From: Streptomyces sp. A2-16
Lineage (GTDB): Bacteria; Actinomycetota; Actinomycetes; Streptomycetales; Streptomycetaceae
Assembly: GCF_018128905.1 (NCBI RefSeq)
Contig: NZ_CP063808.1
Coordinates: forward strand, 4,774,001 to 4,838,000
Length of the DNA: 64,000 bases
Reading direction: 5' to 3'
Shown: in pieces, positions 41,799 through 50,675 of the stretch
Layout of the letters: each line of letters begins with the position of its first letter
Numbering within the stretch: position 1 is the stretch's first letter
Program-made: the position numbers and the translations under genes
The notes under the pieces: model-generated
The model's input: only the letters and a program-made list of their open reading frames with translations
What the model was told of the DNA's origin: nothing
The model's database searches: none

Positions 41799-42115
41799 CG
41801 CGGCAATGCAGCAGACGGATCCCGCCCGTCCAGCACATCAACCCATGTGACTAGAGACCGTGACGGATCAACACCCAGCAGGAACACCGTCTCCTGTTCA
41901 CGCTCCAGCTCGATGACCCACGGCGATGGCGTCCCCTCTGGAGCCGTCAGCACGTAGTTGCGGCAGATCCCGTGAAAGGGAAGGCTCGAGATCGAGTCCG
42001 CGATCGGGTCTCCCGGATGTGAGTCCCGCAGCAGGGCAACTATCTCGCCAACAAGATCAGGGCAGACATCAGCCAGGCGCAACGGGCTCTTCTCGGGACT
42101 CTTGCGGGACTCCAT
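41789..42115 (-). CDS. Hypothetical protein
   Basis: 108 residues from ATG 42115. RLADVCPDLVGEIVALLRDSHPGDPIADSISSLPFHGICR, then YVLTAPEGTPSPWVIELEREQETVFLLGVDPSRSLVTWVDVLDG form a small alpha/beta protein. Family not recognised. Codon bias is acceptable. Confidence 0.5.
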   Translation of the reverse strand: MESRKSPEKSPLRLADVCPDLVGEIVALLRDSHPGDPIADSISSLPFHGICRNYVLTAPEGTPSPWVIELEREQETVFLLGVDPSRSLVTWVDVLDGRDPSAALPRQS

Positions 42116-42730
42116 GCCCCGAAGCATGTCAGGTCCCCCCAGCCACCTGCTCGACCGAAGCAGCAGTGCGCACGTTAAACGACAAGGTAAGAACCTGTTC
42201 CTGATCCTCAAAAGGGCAGGTCGCGGTCCTCGTTTCGGCCCAGACCGAAAGAAGTCGCCGCTGCCACCGAGTCGAGAGCAAGCTGAACCCGGAACCCGGT
42301 GCACGGCGGATCGCTATCGCGCTTCTGGTGACTCGTCCATGAGGGGAAACCGATCTTCAAGAAAACCATGCAGGCAACAGCGGCGTTGTCGCCACAAGCG
42401 CGATTACCGGCGCCGCTGCGACATCGCAGGCCAGCGAACAGGCGGTGCAGCAGACTGATTTTGCAGAGATCGTGCATGACCCCATGTGCTGACAGCAATG
42501 ACACCGCCGCGTGAGTATTGGAGCGCTGCCCCAATCGACGGACGCGCCATCCCGGTCGACGGGCGGACCGCGGTGTGCCCGACACCGCGGCAGCCGGGGG
42601 CCCTTGTCCGTGAGCCGGGCGGCGCGAGTGCCGCCTTCACCTCGCGTGCCGTCAGCCGCCGCAGGCAAGTCACCTTTCACCAGTCGAAGTCGCCTCCTTC
42701 CGTCGACTCGCACAAGTGAGGAACCCTTCC
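42116..42730. other. No gene seen
   Basis: About 615 bases. GC is lower and codon bias is absent on both strands. The last 60 bases (42660-42730) should contain the promoter of the secreted protein gene at 42731. Confidence 0.4.
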
Positions 42731-43039
42731 ATGCAGAAAACCGCAAGCAAGCTCCGCCTCGCCGCAGCCGCGTTCAGCGCTGTACTCCTCGCGGGCACGG
42801 CGCTCTCCGGAAGTGCCCACGCCGCGCCCGAGGGGAAAGCCGGGGTCAAGGCCTGCGGCTACTACGAGACGCAGACAGACGCGTACTACGGACACTGCGG
42901 CAGCACCTGGGTCAAGATCCAGGTCGACATCGACTGGTGGCCGACCGACATCAAGAGGTGCGTCCCGCCGGGCGAGACCCATCTCGGCACGACCGACGGG
43001 ATCGACAACGCCTGGGCCATCCCGGGCACCTGCGGCTAG
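42731..43039 (+). CDS. Small secreted protein (DUF6355-like)
   Basis: 102 residues from ATG 42731 with GAGGAAC upstream. A Sec signal peptide (KLRLAAAAFSAVLLAGTALSGSAHA) precedes a mature part with four cysteines: ACGYYETQTDAYYGHCGSTWVKIQVDIDW, RCVPPGETHLG and PGTCG. The pattern recalls small actinobacterial secreted proteins grouped as DUF6355, which sometimes lie in natural-product loci. The link to a pathway is not supported here. Confidence 0.7.
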   Translation: MQKTASKLRLAAAAFSAVLLAGTALSGSAHAAPEGKAGVKACGYYETQTDAYYGHCGSTWVKIQVDIDWWPTDIKRCVPPGETHLGTTDGIDNAWAIPGTCG

Positions 43040-43540
43040 CCCCGCCCAGTCCCGTCTCGTCACCTGTGCCGGGAAGCGCCGCGACCGGGCGCTCCCAGAT
43101 CCGTGAGGAGCGCCTGCGAGTCCCTTGAGGAGACGTGGCACATCTGTCGCGGAGCCCCGCGAAACGCCCGCCGTCCGCCCCTCCCCGTCGACGGGTTGGA
43201 CGGCGGCCTCGGACGGCGGCTGCGGCACCTCGCCGACGCCCGGCACCACACGACCGACGACAGACCCTGCCGCCGACCCGCGCAGCAGGACCTACCCCGT
43301 TGCGCGCTGAAAGGGGTTGCGCGTGCTTAGGCTGCTCGGCTTCCTCGACGACTTCGGTTAGTCGAGCGAGTTGGCTGCGACGCCGCTGGCGGCTCAGGTC
43401 CAAGCGTCCGGCAGGCCCGGCGGTGTGACTTTCCGCCCGCGCCGGTGAGATGACGGCCGATCACTTCATGCGCCGGACACCGGACCGCTACGAAGATCCC
43501 GGACCATCCCCTCCCGTGGACTTCGTGAAGGAGTCCCGCC
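43040..43540. other. No intact gene seen
   Basis: About 500 bases. GC-rich sequence with short frames and no recognisable product. It may contain the promoter of the broken nuclease gene that follows. Confidence 0.35.
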
Positions 43541-43975
43541 GTGCGGTTCCACCATCGCCCGGACTGCGGCCGCCGCGCTGCCCGTACTCACCGTCCTGCT
43601 CACCCCCACCACCGCCACCGCGCACCCAGCCGCCAGCCCCGGCGACACGATCGCGCTGCCGGTCCGCGACGCCCTCGCCGCACTTTCCGTCCACACCGAG
43701 TCCCGCACCAGGTACGAGCGCACCAAGTTCCGGCACTGGACCGACACCGACCGCGACGGCTGCAGCACCCGCAACGAAGTCCTCCTCGAGGAAGCCATCA
43801 CCTCCCGAGCATGACAGCAGCTGATGGCTACCGGCGGGAGCTGGTACTCGCCTTACGACGACACCTACTTCACCGCGGCCCGCGCCCTGGCATCGACCAC
43901 CTGGTCCCGCTCGCCGGCGCCTGGGACTCCGGCGCCTCAACGCCGTGCGGCCGGGCCGGCAGCGGGCCCGCGCGT
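43541..43975 (+). pseudogene. Secreted HNH (GmrSD/DUF1524-type) endonuclease, multiple frameshifts
   Basis: GTG 43541 has AAGGAG upstream; an indel after two codons is needed to enter STIARTAAAALPVLTVLLTP (signal peptide) and LPVRDALAALSVHTESRTRYERTKFRHWTDTDRDGCSTRNEVLLEEA. This is the start of the HNH domain of secreted nucleases. A stop at 43812 and another shift lead to GGSWYSPYDDTYFT and IDHLVPLAGAWDSGAS, the HNH motif. At least three lesions make it a pseudogene. Confidence 0.75.
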
Positions 43976-44036
43976 CACATCAGCCAGTTCGTGATGAGTC
44001 TGTCAGGCCACTTGGCTGCCCGGGGCGATACGTCTC

Positions 44037-44168
44037 AATGGCATGGTGAGGATCGGCTGGGAGGCGGTGTCCACGGCAACCGGCGACGCGGTGGGTGGTG
44101 GTTCGGACTTCCTCGTGCTTGACGACAACGGCCGCATCAAGACCGATTACATGTTCCCGGGCTCCTGA
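44037..44168 (+). pseudogene. SnoaL-like protein C-terminal fragment
   Basis: NGMVRIGWEAVSTATGDAVGGGSDFLVLDDNGRIKTDYMFPG, then TGA at 44166-44168. This resembles the last strands of a SnoaL/NTF2-like enzyme. The front is missing. The end overlaps the convergent XRE gene by 22 bases. Confidence 0.5.
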
Positions 44169-44926
44169 GTGGCGGCAGCACAAGCCATTGCCCCGGCGGC
44201 TGCTGAGAGAGCCTCGGCCGTCGCCGGGTCGGCCGGCAGGAACGCCTCCAGCTTCAGCTCGGCAAGCGTCACGTCGACGGCGGTCGCGAAGGTCGTCACA
44301 GTCGTCATCAGGCGGAGCTCACCGTACGAGGACCGCAGGCGGAGCGGCACCGCGAAACCGAGTTGCCCGGCGGACGGCTCCAGCTCGGGAACATACCCGG
44401 TGAGCTCGGCGCGCAACTCCTCCAGATGGCCAAGGCGCACCAGGATGTGGCGCGCCCACTCGGCGAGGTTGAGGATGCGGGGAGCCAGTCCGTCAGGATG
44501 CAGCGCCAGGCGGTAAATATTCGTGCCCGGACCCACCAGCTCGTCAGCCGCGCCCTCCGTGATCAGGTCGAATGCGGTGTTCGCGGCGATCAGGTCACCG
44601 CCTCGGTCCACAACCAGCGCCGGATACGGCAGATGCCCGCGGAGGATGTGGTCGATCGCCGTGCGCACGGGGGCCAGCACCGGATCGTCCAGCGAACTCT
44701 CCGGGTAGGCGGGCGCATACCCGGCCGCCAGTAGCAGCTCGTTGCGCTCCCGCAGCGGCAGCTCCAGCGACTCGGCCAGGCGCACGACCATGTTCCGGCC
44801 CGGGACAGACCTGCCAGATTCAATGAAGCTGAGGTGGCGCTGGGTGGTGCCCGCTCGCAGCGCCAGATCAAGCTGGCTGACATGACGGCGGGTACGACGT
44901 TCACGAAGCGCACGAGAGAAGTCCAC
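44147..44926 (-). CDS. XRE regulator with MmyB-like ligand domain
   Basis: 259 residues from GTG 44926 (an ATG at 44986 is also in frame). HTH: FSRALRERRTRRHVSQLDLALRAGTTQRHLSFIESGRSVPGRNMVVRLAESLELPLRERNELLLAAGYAPAYPE. The MmyB-type PAS part has LVVDRGGDLIAANTAFDLITEGA, NIYRLALHPDGLAPRILNLAEWARHILVRL and LRSSYGELRLMTTVTTFATAVDVTLAELKLEAFLPAD. The family binds fatty acids or similar ligands. It is divergent from the luciferase-like gene, which it probably controls. Confidence 0.9.
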   Translation of the reverse strand: MDFSRALRERRTRRHVSQLDLALRAGTTQRHLSFIESGRSVPGRNMVVRLAESLELPLRERNELLLAAGYAPAYPESSLDDPVLAPVRTAIDHILRGHLPYPALVVDRGGDLIAANTAFDLITEGAADELVGPGTNIYRLALHPDGLAPRILNLAEWARHILVRLGHLEELRAELTGYVPELEPSAGQLGFAVPLRLRSSYGELRLMTTVTTFATAVDVTLAELKLEAFLPADPATAEALSAAAGAMACAAATQEPGNM

Positions 44927-45012
44927 GGGCCTGTTGTATCGGCGGCGAAGGGTCCCAGGCCATTCCCCGCAGGGAATTGTCGCCACTCGTACCGGTCGTG
45001 AACATTGCCGGC

Positions 45013-45987
45013 ATGGACATCGGTGTACTGCTTCCGACCGGAACCGCCCAGTGGGGCCCTGCCGACGACCCTCGCGAGCTGGTTGCCTTCGGCCGCTCCG
45101 CCGAACGCTTGGGGTTCTCCTCGCTCTTCGCCAACGATTCTCTGATCAGCCCGCGCATCGAGGCGCTCACGATGCTGGCCGCACTCGCGCCGGTGACCGA
45201 GACCGTGACGCTGGGTACAGCGGCACTGATGCCGTTCCTGCGTCGGCCGATCCAGGCCGCGCAGGCACTTGCGTCGATCGACCTGCTGTCTGGTGGTCGG
45301 CTCACCGTGACCGTCGGCGCCGGCTTCCCCGGCCGCTTCGGGCGGCCCCTCTACACACTGTCCGAGCTGCCGTGGGAAAGGCGCTTCGCCCGCCTGGACG
45401 AGACTGTCGCGCTGTGGCGGGCCCTGTGGGACGGCGCCGACGCCTTCCACGGCGAGATCCTCAGGTTCGATGACATCCCGCCCACGACCAGGCCGCACCG
45501 AACCGGCGGCCCGCCCATCTGGCTCGGCGGCGCGACCCCCGCAGCGCTGGCCCGCACTGGCCGACAGTACGACGGATGGCTGCCCTACCCGCCTGACCCC
45601 GCCGACTACGCGTCCGGCCTCCGCAACGTCCACAAAGCGGCGACCGAGGCGGGACGCGAGACCGAGGACATCACCCCTGCACTATTCGTCTCGGTCCGGA
45701 TCGACAACGACATCGAGAGCGGCCGTCGGGCACTGGACGACTACGCGCGGGCCGCATACGGCATGCCACTGGAGGAGCTGGAAAAGATCCAGGCAGTTGT
45801 CACCGGCTCCGCGGACCAGGTGCTTGAGCACCTGGGACGGTACGTCGCCGCCGGTGCTCGGCACATCGTCGCCCGCCTCGGCGCCCTGGACCTGCACTCC
45901 CAGCACGACCAGCTCGAACGGATCGCAGACCTGATCCCCTGCGTCCAAGCGGCAGCGGATCACGCCTCCACCTCGGAAAGCTCCTGA
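45013..45987 (+). CDS. LLM-class (F420-type) flavin-dependent oxidoreductase
   Basis: 324 residues from ATG 45013. The TIM-barrel motifs of the luciferase-like family are clear: DIGVLLPTGTAQWGP, FSSLFANDSLISPRIEALTMLAALAPVTETVTLGTAALMPFLRRPIQAAQALASIDLLSGGRLTVTVGAGFPG, and GPPIWLGGATPAALARTGRQYDGWLPYPPDP. Such enzymes use F420 or FMNH2 for reductions or monooxygenations. Substrate unknown. Confidence 0.9.
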   Translation: MDIGVLLPTGTAQWGPADDPRELVAFGRSAERLGFSSLFANDSLISPRIEALTMLAALAPVTETVTLGTAALMPFLRRPIQAAQALASIDLLSGGRLTVTVGAGFPGRFGRPLYTLSELPWERRFARLDETVALWRALWDGADAFHGEILRFDDIPPTTRPHRTGGPPIWLGGATPAALARTGRQYDGWLPYPPDPADYASGLRNVHKAATEAGRETEDITPALFVSVRIDNDIESGRRALDDYARAAYGMPLEELEKIQAVVTGSADQVLEHLGRYVAAGARHIVARLGALDLHSQHDQLERIADLIPCVQAAADHASTSESS

Positions 45988-46288
45988 ACCTGGCCCAGTC
46001 CTCCTTGCCTGCTCTGCTGATGGAGATCCACGTTCGCGGCCTTCGGCCTTCGTAACCCTTGCGGACCGAGACGAGGTTGTGGTGGGCGAGGATCTCGATG
46101 TGCTTGCCGAGATTGCCGTCGGTGAGCTGCGGCCTCGCCTTCAGATAGGCGAAGTCCGCCTGATGGACCTCGGCGAGGACCACGAGCAGTCCGAGCCGGG
46201 TCCGCTGGTGGACGACGTCGTCCAGGTGCACGGTGGCGGAGACGTCGGGAGTCTGCCGCATCTCTGGTGCGGCCTCCTGGCGGCTCAT
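45960..46288 (-). pseudogene. Winged-helix (MarR/ArsR-like) regulator, probable 3' frameshift
   Basis: From ATG 46288: VSATVHLDDVVHQRTRLGLLVVLAEVHQADFAYLKARPQLTDGNLGKHIEILAHHNLVSVRKGYEGRRPRTWISISRAGKE, which is the wHTH_34-type regulator fold. Near 46030 the expected C-terminal helix (LGQVQELSEVE, stop at 45960) lies one base out of frame; without a shift the frame runs far into the luciferase-like gene. A sequencing error could also explain it. It is coupled (ATGA) to the membrane protein upstream. Confidence 0.6.
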
Positions 46289-46560
46289 GCAGCCAGCCTC
46301 CGCTCCCGCCGCACGGCGGCCAGTCCACCGGCCAGCAGAAGCAGCCCGGCCGCCCCGGTGATGATCGCAGGCGCACCGTCGAAGTAACCCGACTGCGACT
46401 GGAACCAGCCCAGGTCGTACGCCGCGCGGTACAGCTCGTTCTCCAGCGTGGCTGTGAACGTCCCCAGCACCCCGATGACGGCGAGAAGCGCCCCGAAGGT
46501 CCCGAGGTAGGCGATCGGCAACCGCGACGCCGCGGCGGTCCTGCCGCCCCGGCTGTGGCA
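46285..46560 (-). CDS. Small membrane protein, possibly 5' truncated
   Basis: The frame IAYLGTFGALLAVIGVLGTFTATLENELYRAAYDLGWFQSQSGYFDGAPAIITGAAGLLLLAGGLAAVRRERRLAA has two membrane helices. A start is unclear: TTG 46521 is possible, and an IS5 remnant begins just upstream, so the 5' end may be lost. It overlaps the regulator start by four bases. Such membrane-protein/wHTH pairs are frequent. Confidence 0.55.
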   Translation of the reverse strand, partial: CHSRGGRTAAASRLPIAYLGTFGALLAVIGVLGTFTATLENELYRAAYDLGWFQSQSGYFDGAPAIITGAAGLLLLAGGLAAVRRERRLAA

Positions 46561-46587
46561 CCTACACCGCGCCCCATCACCCTCATC

Positions 46588-46730
46588 TGGGCCCACGGGC
46601 AGCTACACCGACTCCCTAGTCGACTGGTGCCGTCAGAAGCTCGCGCTGACCTTGGAGATCGCCAAACGCACCGACGACATGTCCGGGTTCATAGTGCTGC
46701 CCAGCTGCCGGGTAGCAGAGCGCACGTTAG
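46588..46730 (+). mobile_element. IS5-family transposase remnant
   Basis: GSYTDSLVDWCRQKLALTLEIAKRTDDMSGFIVLPSCRVAERTLG corresponds to the last part of IS5-type DDE transposases (GYTGKLVDWARxKLxLTLEIVKRxDDxxGFVVLPRRWVVERTLGW). Only about 48 codons remain, ending near the ERTLGW position. Confidence 0.7.
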
Positions 46731-47299
46731 GCTCCGCCGGCCACCTGTATGCCTCAGCCTCATGTCTGTGGGCCACGTCCGTGCGCGGCCCTGGTGCGAA
46801 CCGCTGTGGCAGACCGGGCAGTTGCCGGCCACCGCCCTCGGTGCCCTGAACACGCCGAGGAGGACGGAGCGGCCGTGCTGTGTCGTGCGCACGGACAAGG
46901 CGAACGGTGCCCCGAGTGCAGCGCGGGTGACCAACATGAGCTCTTCGTTCTCGGAATGCCGACGCCCGCCCGTGAGGAACCGGGGCGTTTCAGTGATCTT
47001 GACCCACTCGTCAGAACGGATGGGCGGGGTCTGCGGATGGCTGTATCTCCTCCAAGTCCATCCGGCTGAGGTAAACCCGCCGAATGTCCGTCAGGCTCAG
47101 AAAGAGATGGCCGCCGGGGAAGGCGGTATCGCACCCCAGCGCCGCCAGGCACGATGGGCCATCGGGTTGCCTGCCGGCGTCAATGTGCGGGGAGGTGCGA
47201 CACCTTCAGGACCTCGTCCGGTGCAAGCCGCTTGACGGCGTGCGCCGGATCCCCCGAACGGTCCGCCCAGCCGCGACAGGCGTCAGTGAGGGGGATTTC
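46731..47299. other. No gene seen
   Basis: About 570 bases upstream of the serine hydrolase. Frames on both strands are short or poorly biased. The promoter of the 47300 gene presumably lies in the last 150 bases. Confidence 0.4.
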
Positions 47300-48949
47300 A
47301 TGGACGCCATGTCCCCACTCGACAGCGCATGCCGCCGGCCCCTTCGCTCCGCCGCGGCACTGGGCCTGGTGGCGGCGCTGGCCGTCGGCTGTACACGGTC
47401 AGATGCCGACACCACCGCCGCCGCCGTCGCCCGCCCGGCCGCCAAGACGTCGCCGCTGCCCACGGTCCCACCCGCCCAGCCACCGTCACAGCTCACCCGA
47501 GCCAAGGTCGAGACCGCGGTGAGCCAACTGGACGGCGTAGTGCAGGACGTCATGCGCCGCACCGGTGTGCCCGGAGTCGCCGTGGGCGTGGTGTATGACG
47601 ACAAGGTGATGTACCTCAAGGGGTTCGGCGCGCGGAAGGTGGGCACGAAGGACCGGGTCGGAGCGGACACGGTCTTCCAGCTCGCCTCGGTCTCCAAGCC
47701 CCTTGCCTCCACCGTGGTCGCCGCGGCCGTGGGTGAGAAGACCGTCGGCTGGGACGACCCGGTCGTCAAGTACACCCCCGGCTTCGCGCTGAAGGACCCG
47801 TGGGTCAGCCGCCATGCCACGCTCGCCGACCTGTTCTCGCATCGCAGCGGACTGCCCGACCACGCCGGTGATCTCCTGGAAGACCTCGGCTACGACCGCT
47901 CCTACATCCTGGACCACCTGCGCTACGAACCGCTGGCCCCCTTCCGGGCCCACTACGCGTACACCAACTTCGGGCTGACCCAAGCCGCCGTCGCCACCGC
48001 GCGGGCGGCGGGGACCAACTGGGAGAAGCTGTCCGCCGACAAGGTGTACCGGCCGCTCGGGATGAACTCCACCAGCTCTTCGTTCGCCGACTACGAGAAG
48101 GCGGGCAACAAGGCCGCCCTGCACGAGAAGACCGACGGCACCTGGCGAGCCACGTACGTGCGCGACCCGGACGCCCAGAGCCCGGCGGGCGGAGCCAGCT
48201 CCACGGTCCGGGACATGACGAAGTGGCTGCGCCTGCAATTGGGCAACGGCACATTCGAAGGGCGCAAGGTCGTCGACGCCGACGCTCTGGAGCAGACCCA
48301 CCTGCCGCACATCGTCTCCGAGCCGCCGCACTCGCCCGCGGGCAGGGCCGGGTTCTACGGACTCGGCTGGAACGTGAGCTACGACGACCAGGGCAGGCTG
48401 AAGCTCGGCCACTCCGGCGCCTTCGCCCTGGGGGCGGCCACCAACGTGGCACTGTTGCCCTCGGAGAGGCTCGGCATCGTCGTCCTGACCAACGGCGAGC
48501 CCATCGGCGTTCCCGAGGCGATCTCCACCACCTTCTTGGACACGGCGCAGACCGGCGGGCCGACTGTCGACTGGCTGACGTTCCTCGGGCCCGTCTTCAA
48601 GCAGGCGACGGAAGGCGAACGCTCGCCGGTCGACTACAACAAACCGCCGGCCTCGCCCACACCCGCCAAGGCGACCAACACCTACACCGGAACCTACGCC
48701 AACGAGTACTACGGCCCACTGACCATCAGCGCCCAAGGCGGCGAACTCACCATGCAACTTGGGCCCAAGAAGCAACGCTTCCCCCTGCGCCACTACGACG
48801 GTGACACGTTCAGCTACCGCACCACCGGCGAGAACGCCGTCGGCCTGTCCGGCGTGACGTTCACCGTCGGGTCCGGCGGACGCGCCGACAAGGTCCGGGT
48901 CGAGAATCTCAACACGACCGGTCTCGGCACGTTCACCAGGAACGACTGA
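47300..48949 (+). CDS. Serine hydrolase of the beta-lactamase class C/esterase fold, lipoprotein
   Basis: 549 residues from ATG 47300 (GAGGGGG upstream). Signal with lipobox-like VAALAVGC. The catalytic SxxK is in VFQLASVSKPLAST, the YxN in HYAYTNFG, and HSG (usual KTG position) in LGHSGAFALGA. Residues 450-549 form a DUF3471-like beta domain (YTGTYANEYYGPLTISAQGGELTMQLG). The architecture matches D-aminopeptidase/esterase EstB relatives in Gram-positives. A cell-surface hydrolase of peptides or esters; substrate unknown. Confidence 0.9.
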   Translation: MDAMSPLDSACRRPLRSAAALGLVAALAVGCTRSDADTTAAAVARPAAKTSPLPTVPPAQPPSQLTRAKVETAVSQLDGVVQDVMRRTGVPGVAVGVVYDDKVMYLKGFGARKVGTKDRVGADTVFQLASVSKPLASTVVAAAVGEKTVGWDDPVVKYTPGFALKDPWVSRHATLADLFSHRSGLPDHAGDLLEDLGYDRSYILDHLRYEPLAPFRAHYAYTNFGLTQAAVATARAAGTNWEKLSADKVYRPLGMNSTSSSFADYEKAGNKAALHEKTDGTWRATYVRDPDAQSPAGGASSTVRDMTKWLRLQLGNGTFEGRKVVDADALEQTHLPHIVSEPPHSPAGRAGFYGLGWNVSYDDQGRLKLGHSGAFALGAATNVALLPSERLGIVVLTNGEPIGVPEAISTTFLDTAQTGGPTVDWLTFLGPVFKQATEGERSPVDYNKPPASPTPAKATNTYTGTYANEYYGPLTISAQGGELTMQLGPKKQRFPLRHYDGDTFSYRTTGENAVGLSGVTFTVGSGGRADKVRVENLNTTGLGTFTRND

Positions 48950-49092
48950 GGCCGGCGAAGACGAGATACCGGTAGGTCATGCGCTCGACTTGAGCAGTCA
49001 GGGCCAAATCGCCGATGATCCGCCGCACCACGAGACGGTCGGGGCTGTCCGACCGGTACCCATCACCCGGCCGGCACCTCTACGCTCCGGAC

Positions 49093-49650
49093 ATGGTGAC
49101 TCAGCCCGAGGACCAGGGCAGGGACGTCGTCGAGAACGTCGGCGCGGACCGTCCGCTGCTTGGGGAGCGCTGGCGGGCGTTGTCGCGCCGCGCCCAGGTG
49201 ACGGTCGCGGTGTCGTCAGGCGCTGTCGTCCTGGGCGCGGTCCTCGGATACGTCGTGGCCACGCGCCCTCCGCCCCCACCGCCAGACCCGGTCGCCGCCA
49301 CCACTGTCCGGATCACCGGCGTGCAGATGCCTGAGGTCTCCAGCCTCGATTTCGGCGTCACCGTCCGCATCGCATCAGCCTCCGCCGTGACGCTCACGGG
49401 GACGAGAGAGGGCTACGACGGCTTCCTGCAGACCCGGCCAGTACCGGTCGCCGTTCTCCCGCCAGGTCGCGTCCTCGTCCTGCACACGCGCCTCAACGTG
49501 TACTGCCAGTTGCCCCTCCCGCCACCCGGAACGCCGCTGCTGTTCGTGACCGTGCGCAACACCCGTCGCGAGGGCAGGGCTCCGGTCGTACCCACCGCGG
49601 CCCAGACCGCCGCCATCGACGACGCCGTGCAGCGGATCTGCGTGCACTGA
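49093..49650 (+). CDS. Membrane-anchored protein of unknown function
   Basis: 185 residues from ATG 49093. One membrane helix (VTVAVSSGAVVLGAVLGYVVA) near residue 40 and a Pro-rich linker precede an extracytoplasmic beta-rich domain (VRITGVQMPEVSSLDFGVTVRIASASAVTLTGTREGYDGFLQTRPVPVAVLPPGRVLVLHTRLNVYCQLPLPP). Two cysteines may pair. Family not recognised. Confidence 0.6.
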   Translation: MVTQPEDQGRDVVENVGADRPLLGERWRALSRRAQVTVAVSSGAVVLGAVLGYVVATRPPPPPPDPVAATTVRITGVQMPEVSSLDFGVTVRIASASAVTLTGTREGYDGFLQTRPVPVAVLPPGRVLVLHTRLNVYCQLPLPPPGTPLLFVTVRNTRREGRAPVVPTAAQTAAIDDAVQRICVH

Positions 49651-49736
49651 GCCGAGTCACCGCGCCCGCGGCACGAACGGGTCCCCAACTGCGATGCGGC
49701 CGCGCCCGTAAGCTTGTTCTATATGGTCTAAGTCGG

Positions 49737-49985
49737 TTTCGTTCGATGATGCTCTCGGGTCGTTTCACGGTCTTGCCCACGTCGTAGCGGTTGGCTGGCC
49801 GCCGGTTCTTCGAGCCAAGTGGCTTTCCTGGTCCGGGAGTTGAAGGTTTCGGTGCACGGGCCGGACAGGTGAGATGTGGGCGGAGGTTTCTGAACCCCCG
49901 GCGGACTCTGCCGGGGTGAGCCGGCCGGGCTCGGCGGGCTTCTCCCACGGCCGCCGCAGGTCGGCGGCGGCCTCGCGCAGAAGGT
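49737..49985 (-). pseudogene. Transposase C-terminal remnant (copy 2)
   Basis: The minus strand gives RVRRGFRNLRPHLTCPARAPKPSTPGPGKPLGSKNRRPANRYDVGKTVKRPESIIERN, the same transposase tail as at 41393-41798. Upstream sequence (RRPAAAVGEARRARPAHPG) is out of frame relative to the usual DLRRPWEKP, so the copy is decayed. Confidence 0.7.
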
Positions 49986-50059
49986 CGCCGGAGTACAGGC
50001 GGACCTGAATCAGAACCTGGGCAACCCCTGGTCAGACCTCTTGTCGGCCAGGGACTGTG

Positions 50060-50675
50060 CCATGGATTTCTCCGCACTGTTAGCCCTCGCGTTCGCGTCC
50101 GGCTCGTGGGGGCTCGGGGGATGTCGATCGCCGGTAGTCACGGTCGGTCCTGTGCGGCGACGGGGCCGTCGGTCGTGATGGAACGTGCCGCGTCGCGTCT
50201 CCCGTCCCGCGCGCCACGCCCAGGGGGCCGGGTAAGTGCCGGATCGCCCATTTGCACGATCGATTATTCGGATGTGTCGGATGTATTGACGCGCTCCCTT
50301 TTCCAGATTTAGCCTCTGTCCGATTTCGCGAACAGTGTTCGAAATACCGTTCAACTGGCCTGATTGGACAGTGAGTTGCTCATAAAGGCTCCCGGCCGAA
50401 GCGCCGCGCACCTGAAACGCCTTCACGGGCGCTGAGAAGCACAGACACCCGGCTCGTGCCGCAACCGCCCCATCTGGGCGGACGCACGTGCTCGCGTGCC
50501 TGACCCGCCATCACCACGGCGCCCTGGGCGAAGCGGTGAAACGCCGCCGTTCGGATCCCCCTGTCCGGCCCACGCGGTGTCCGGGTCCTGTCCCGTCCAT
50601 TCCGAGACCAAGTTCCCCCCGCCACACCGCTCCCCCTTCGCCCGGCGGTGCCACCCGCACCCGACAGGAGATCCC
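50060..50675. other. Long upstream region of the GH43 gene, AT-richer
   Basis: About 600 bases without a gene. Positions 50250-50400 are notably AT-rich for this genome and contain CGAACA-G-TGTTCG (50329-50341). This stretch probably holds the promoter and operators of the secreted hydrolase operon. Confidence 0.4.
50329..50341. promoter_or_regulatory. Inverted repeat CGAACA-G-TGTTCG
   Basis: A perfect 6+1+6 palindrome flanked by ATTTCG and AAAT. It resembles the CGAAC-N4-GTTCG SOS box but has one base too few between the arms. It may be the site of a sugar-responsive repressor for the GH43 genes. Confidence 0.35.

Noticed and set aside
47486..48793. Minus-strand frame opposite the serine hydrolase
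   Set aside because: Antisense artefact; the plus strand has SxxK and YxN motifs.
50329..50341. LexA (SOS) box
   Set aside because: The arms CGAAC and GTTCG are separated by three bases, not four, and the gene is a polysaccharide hydrolase.
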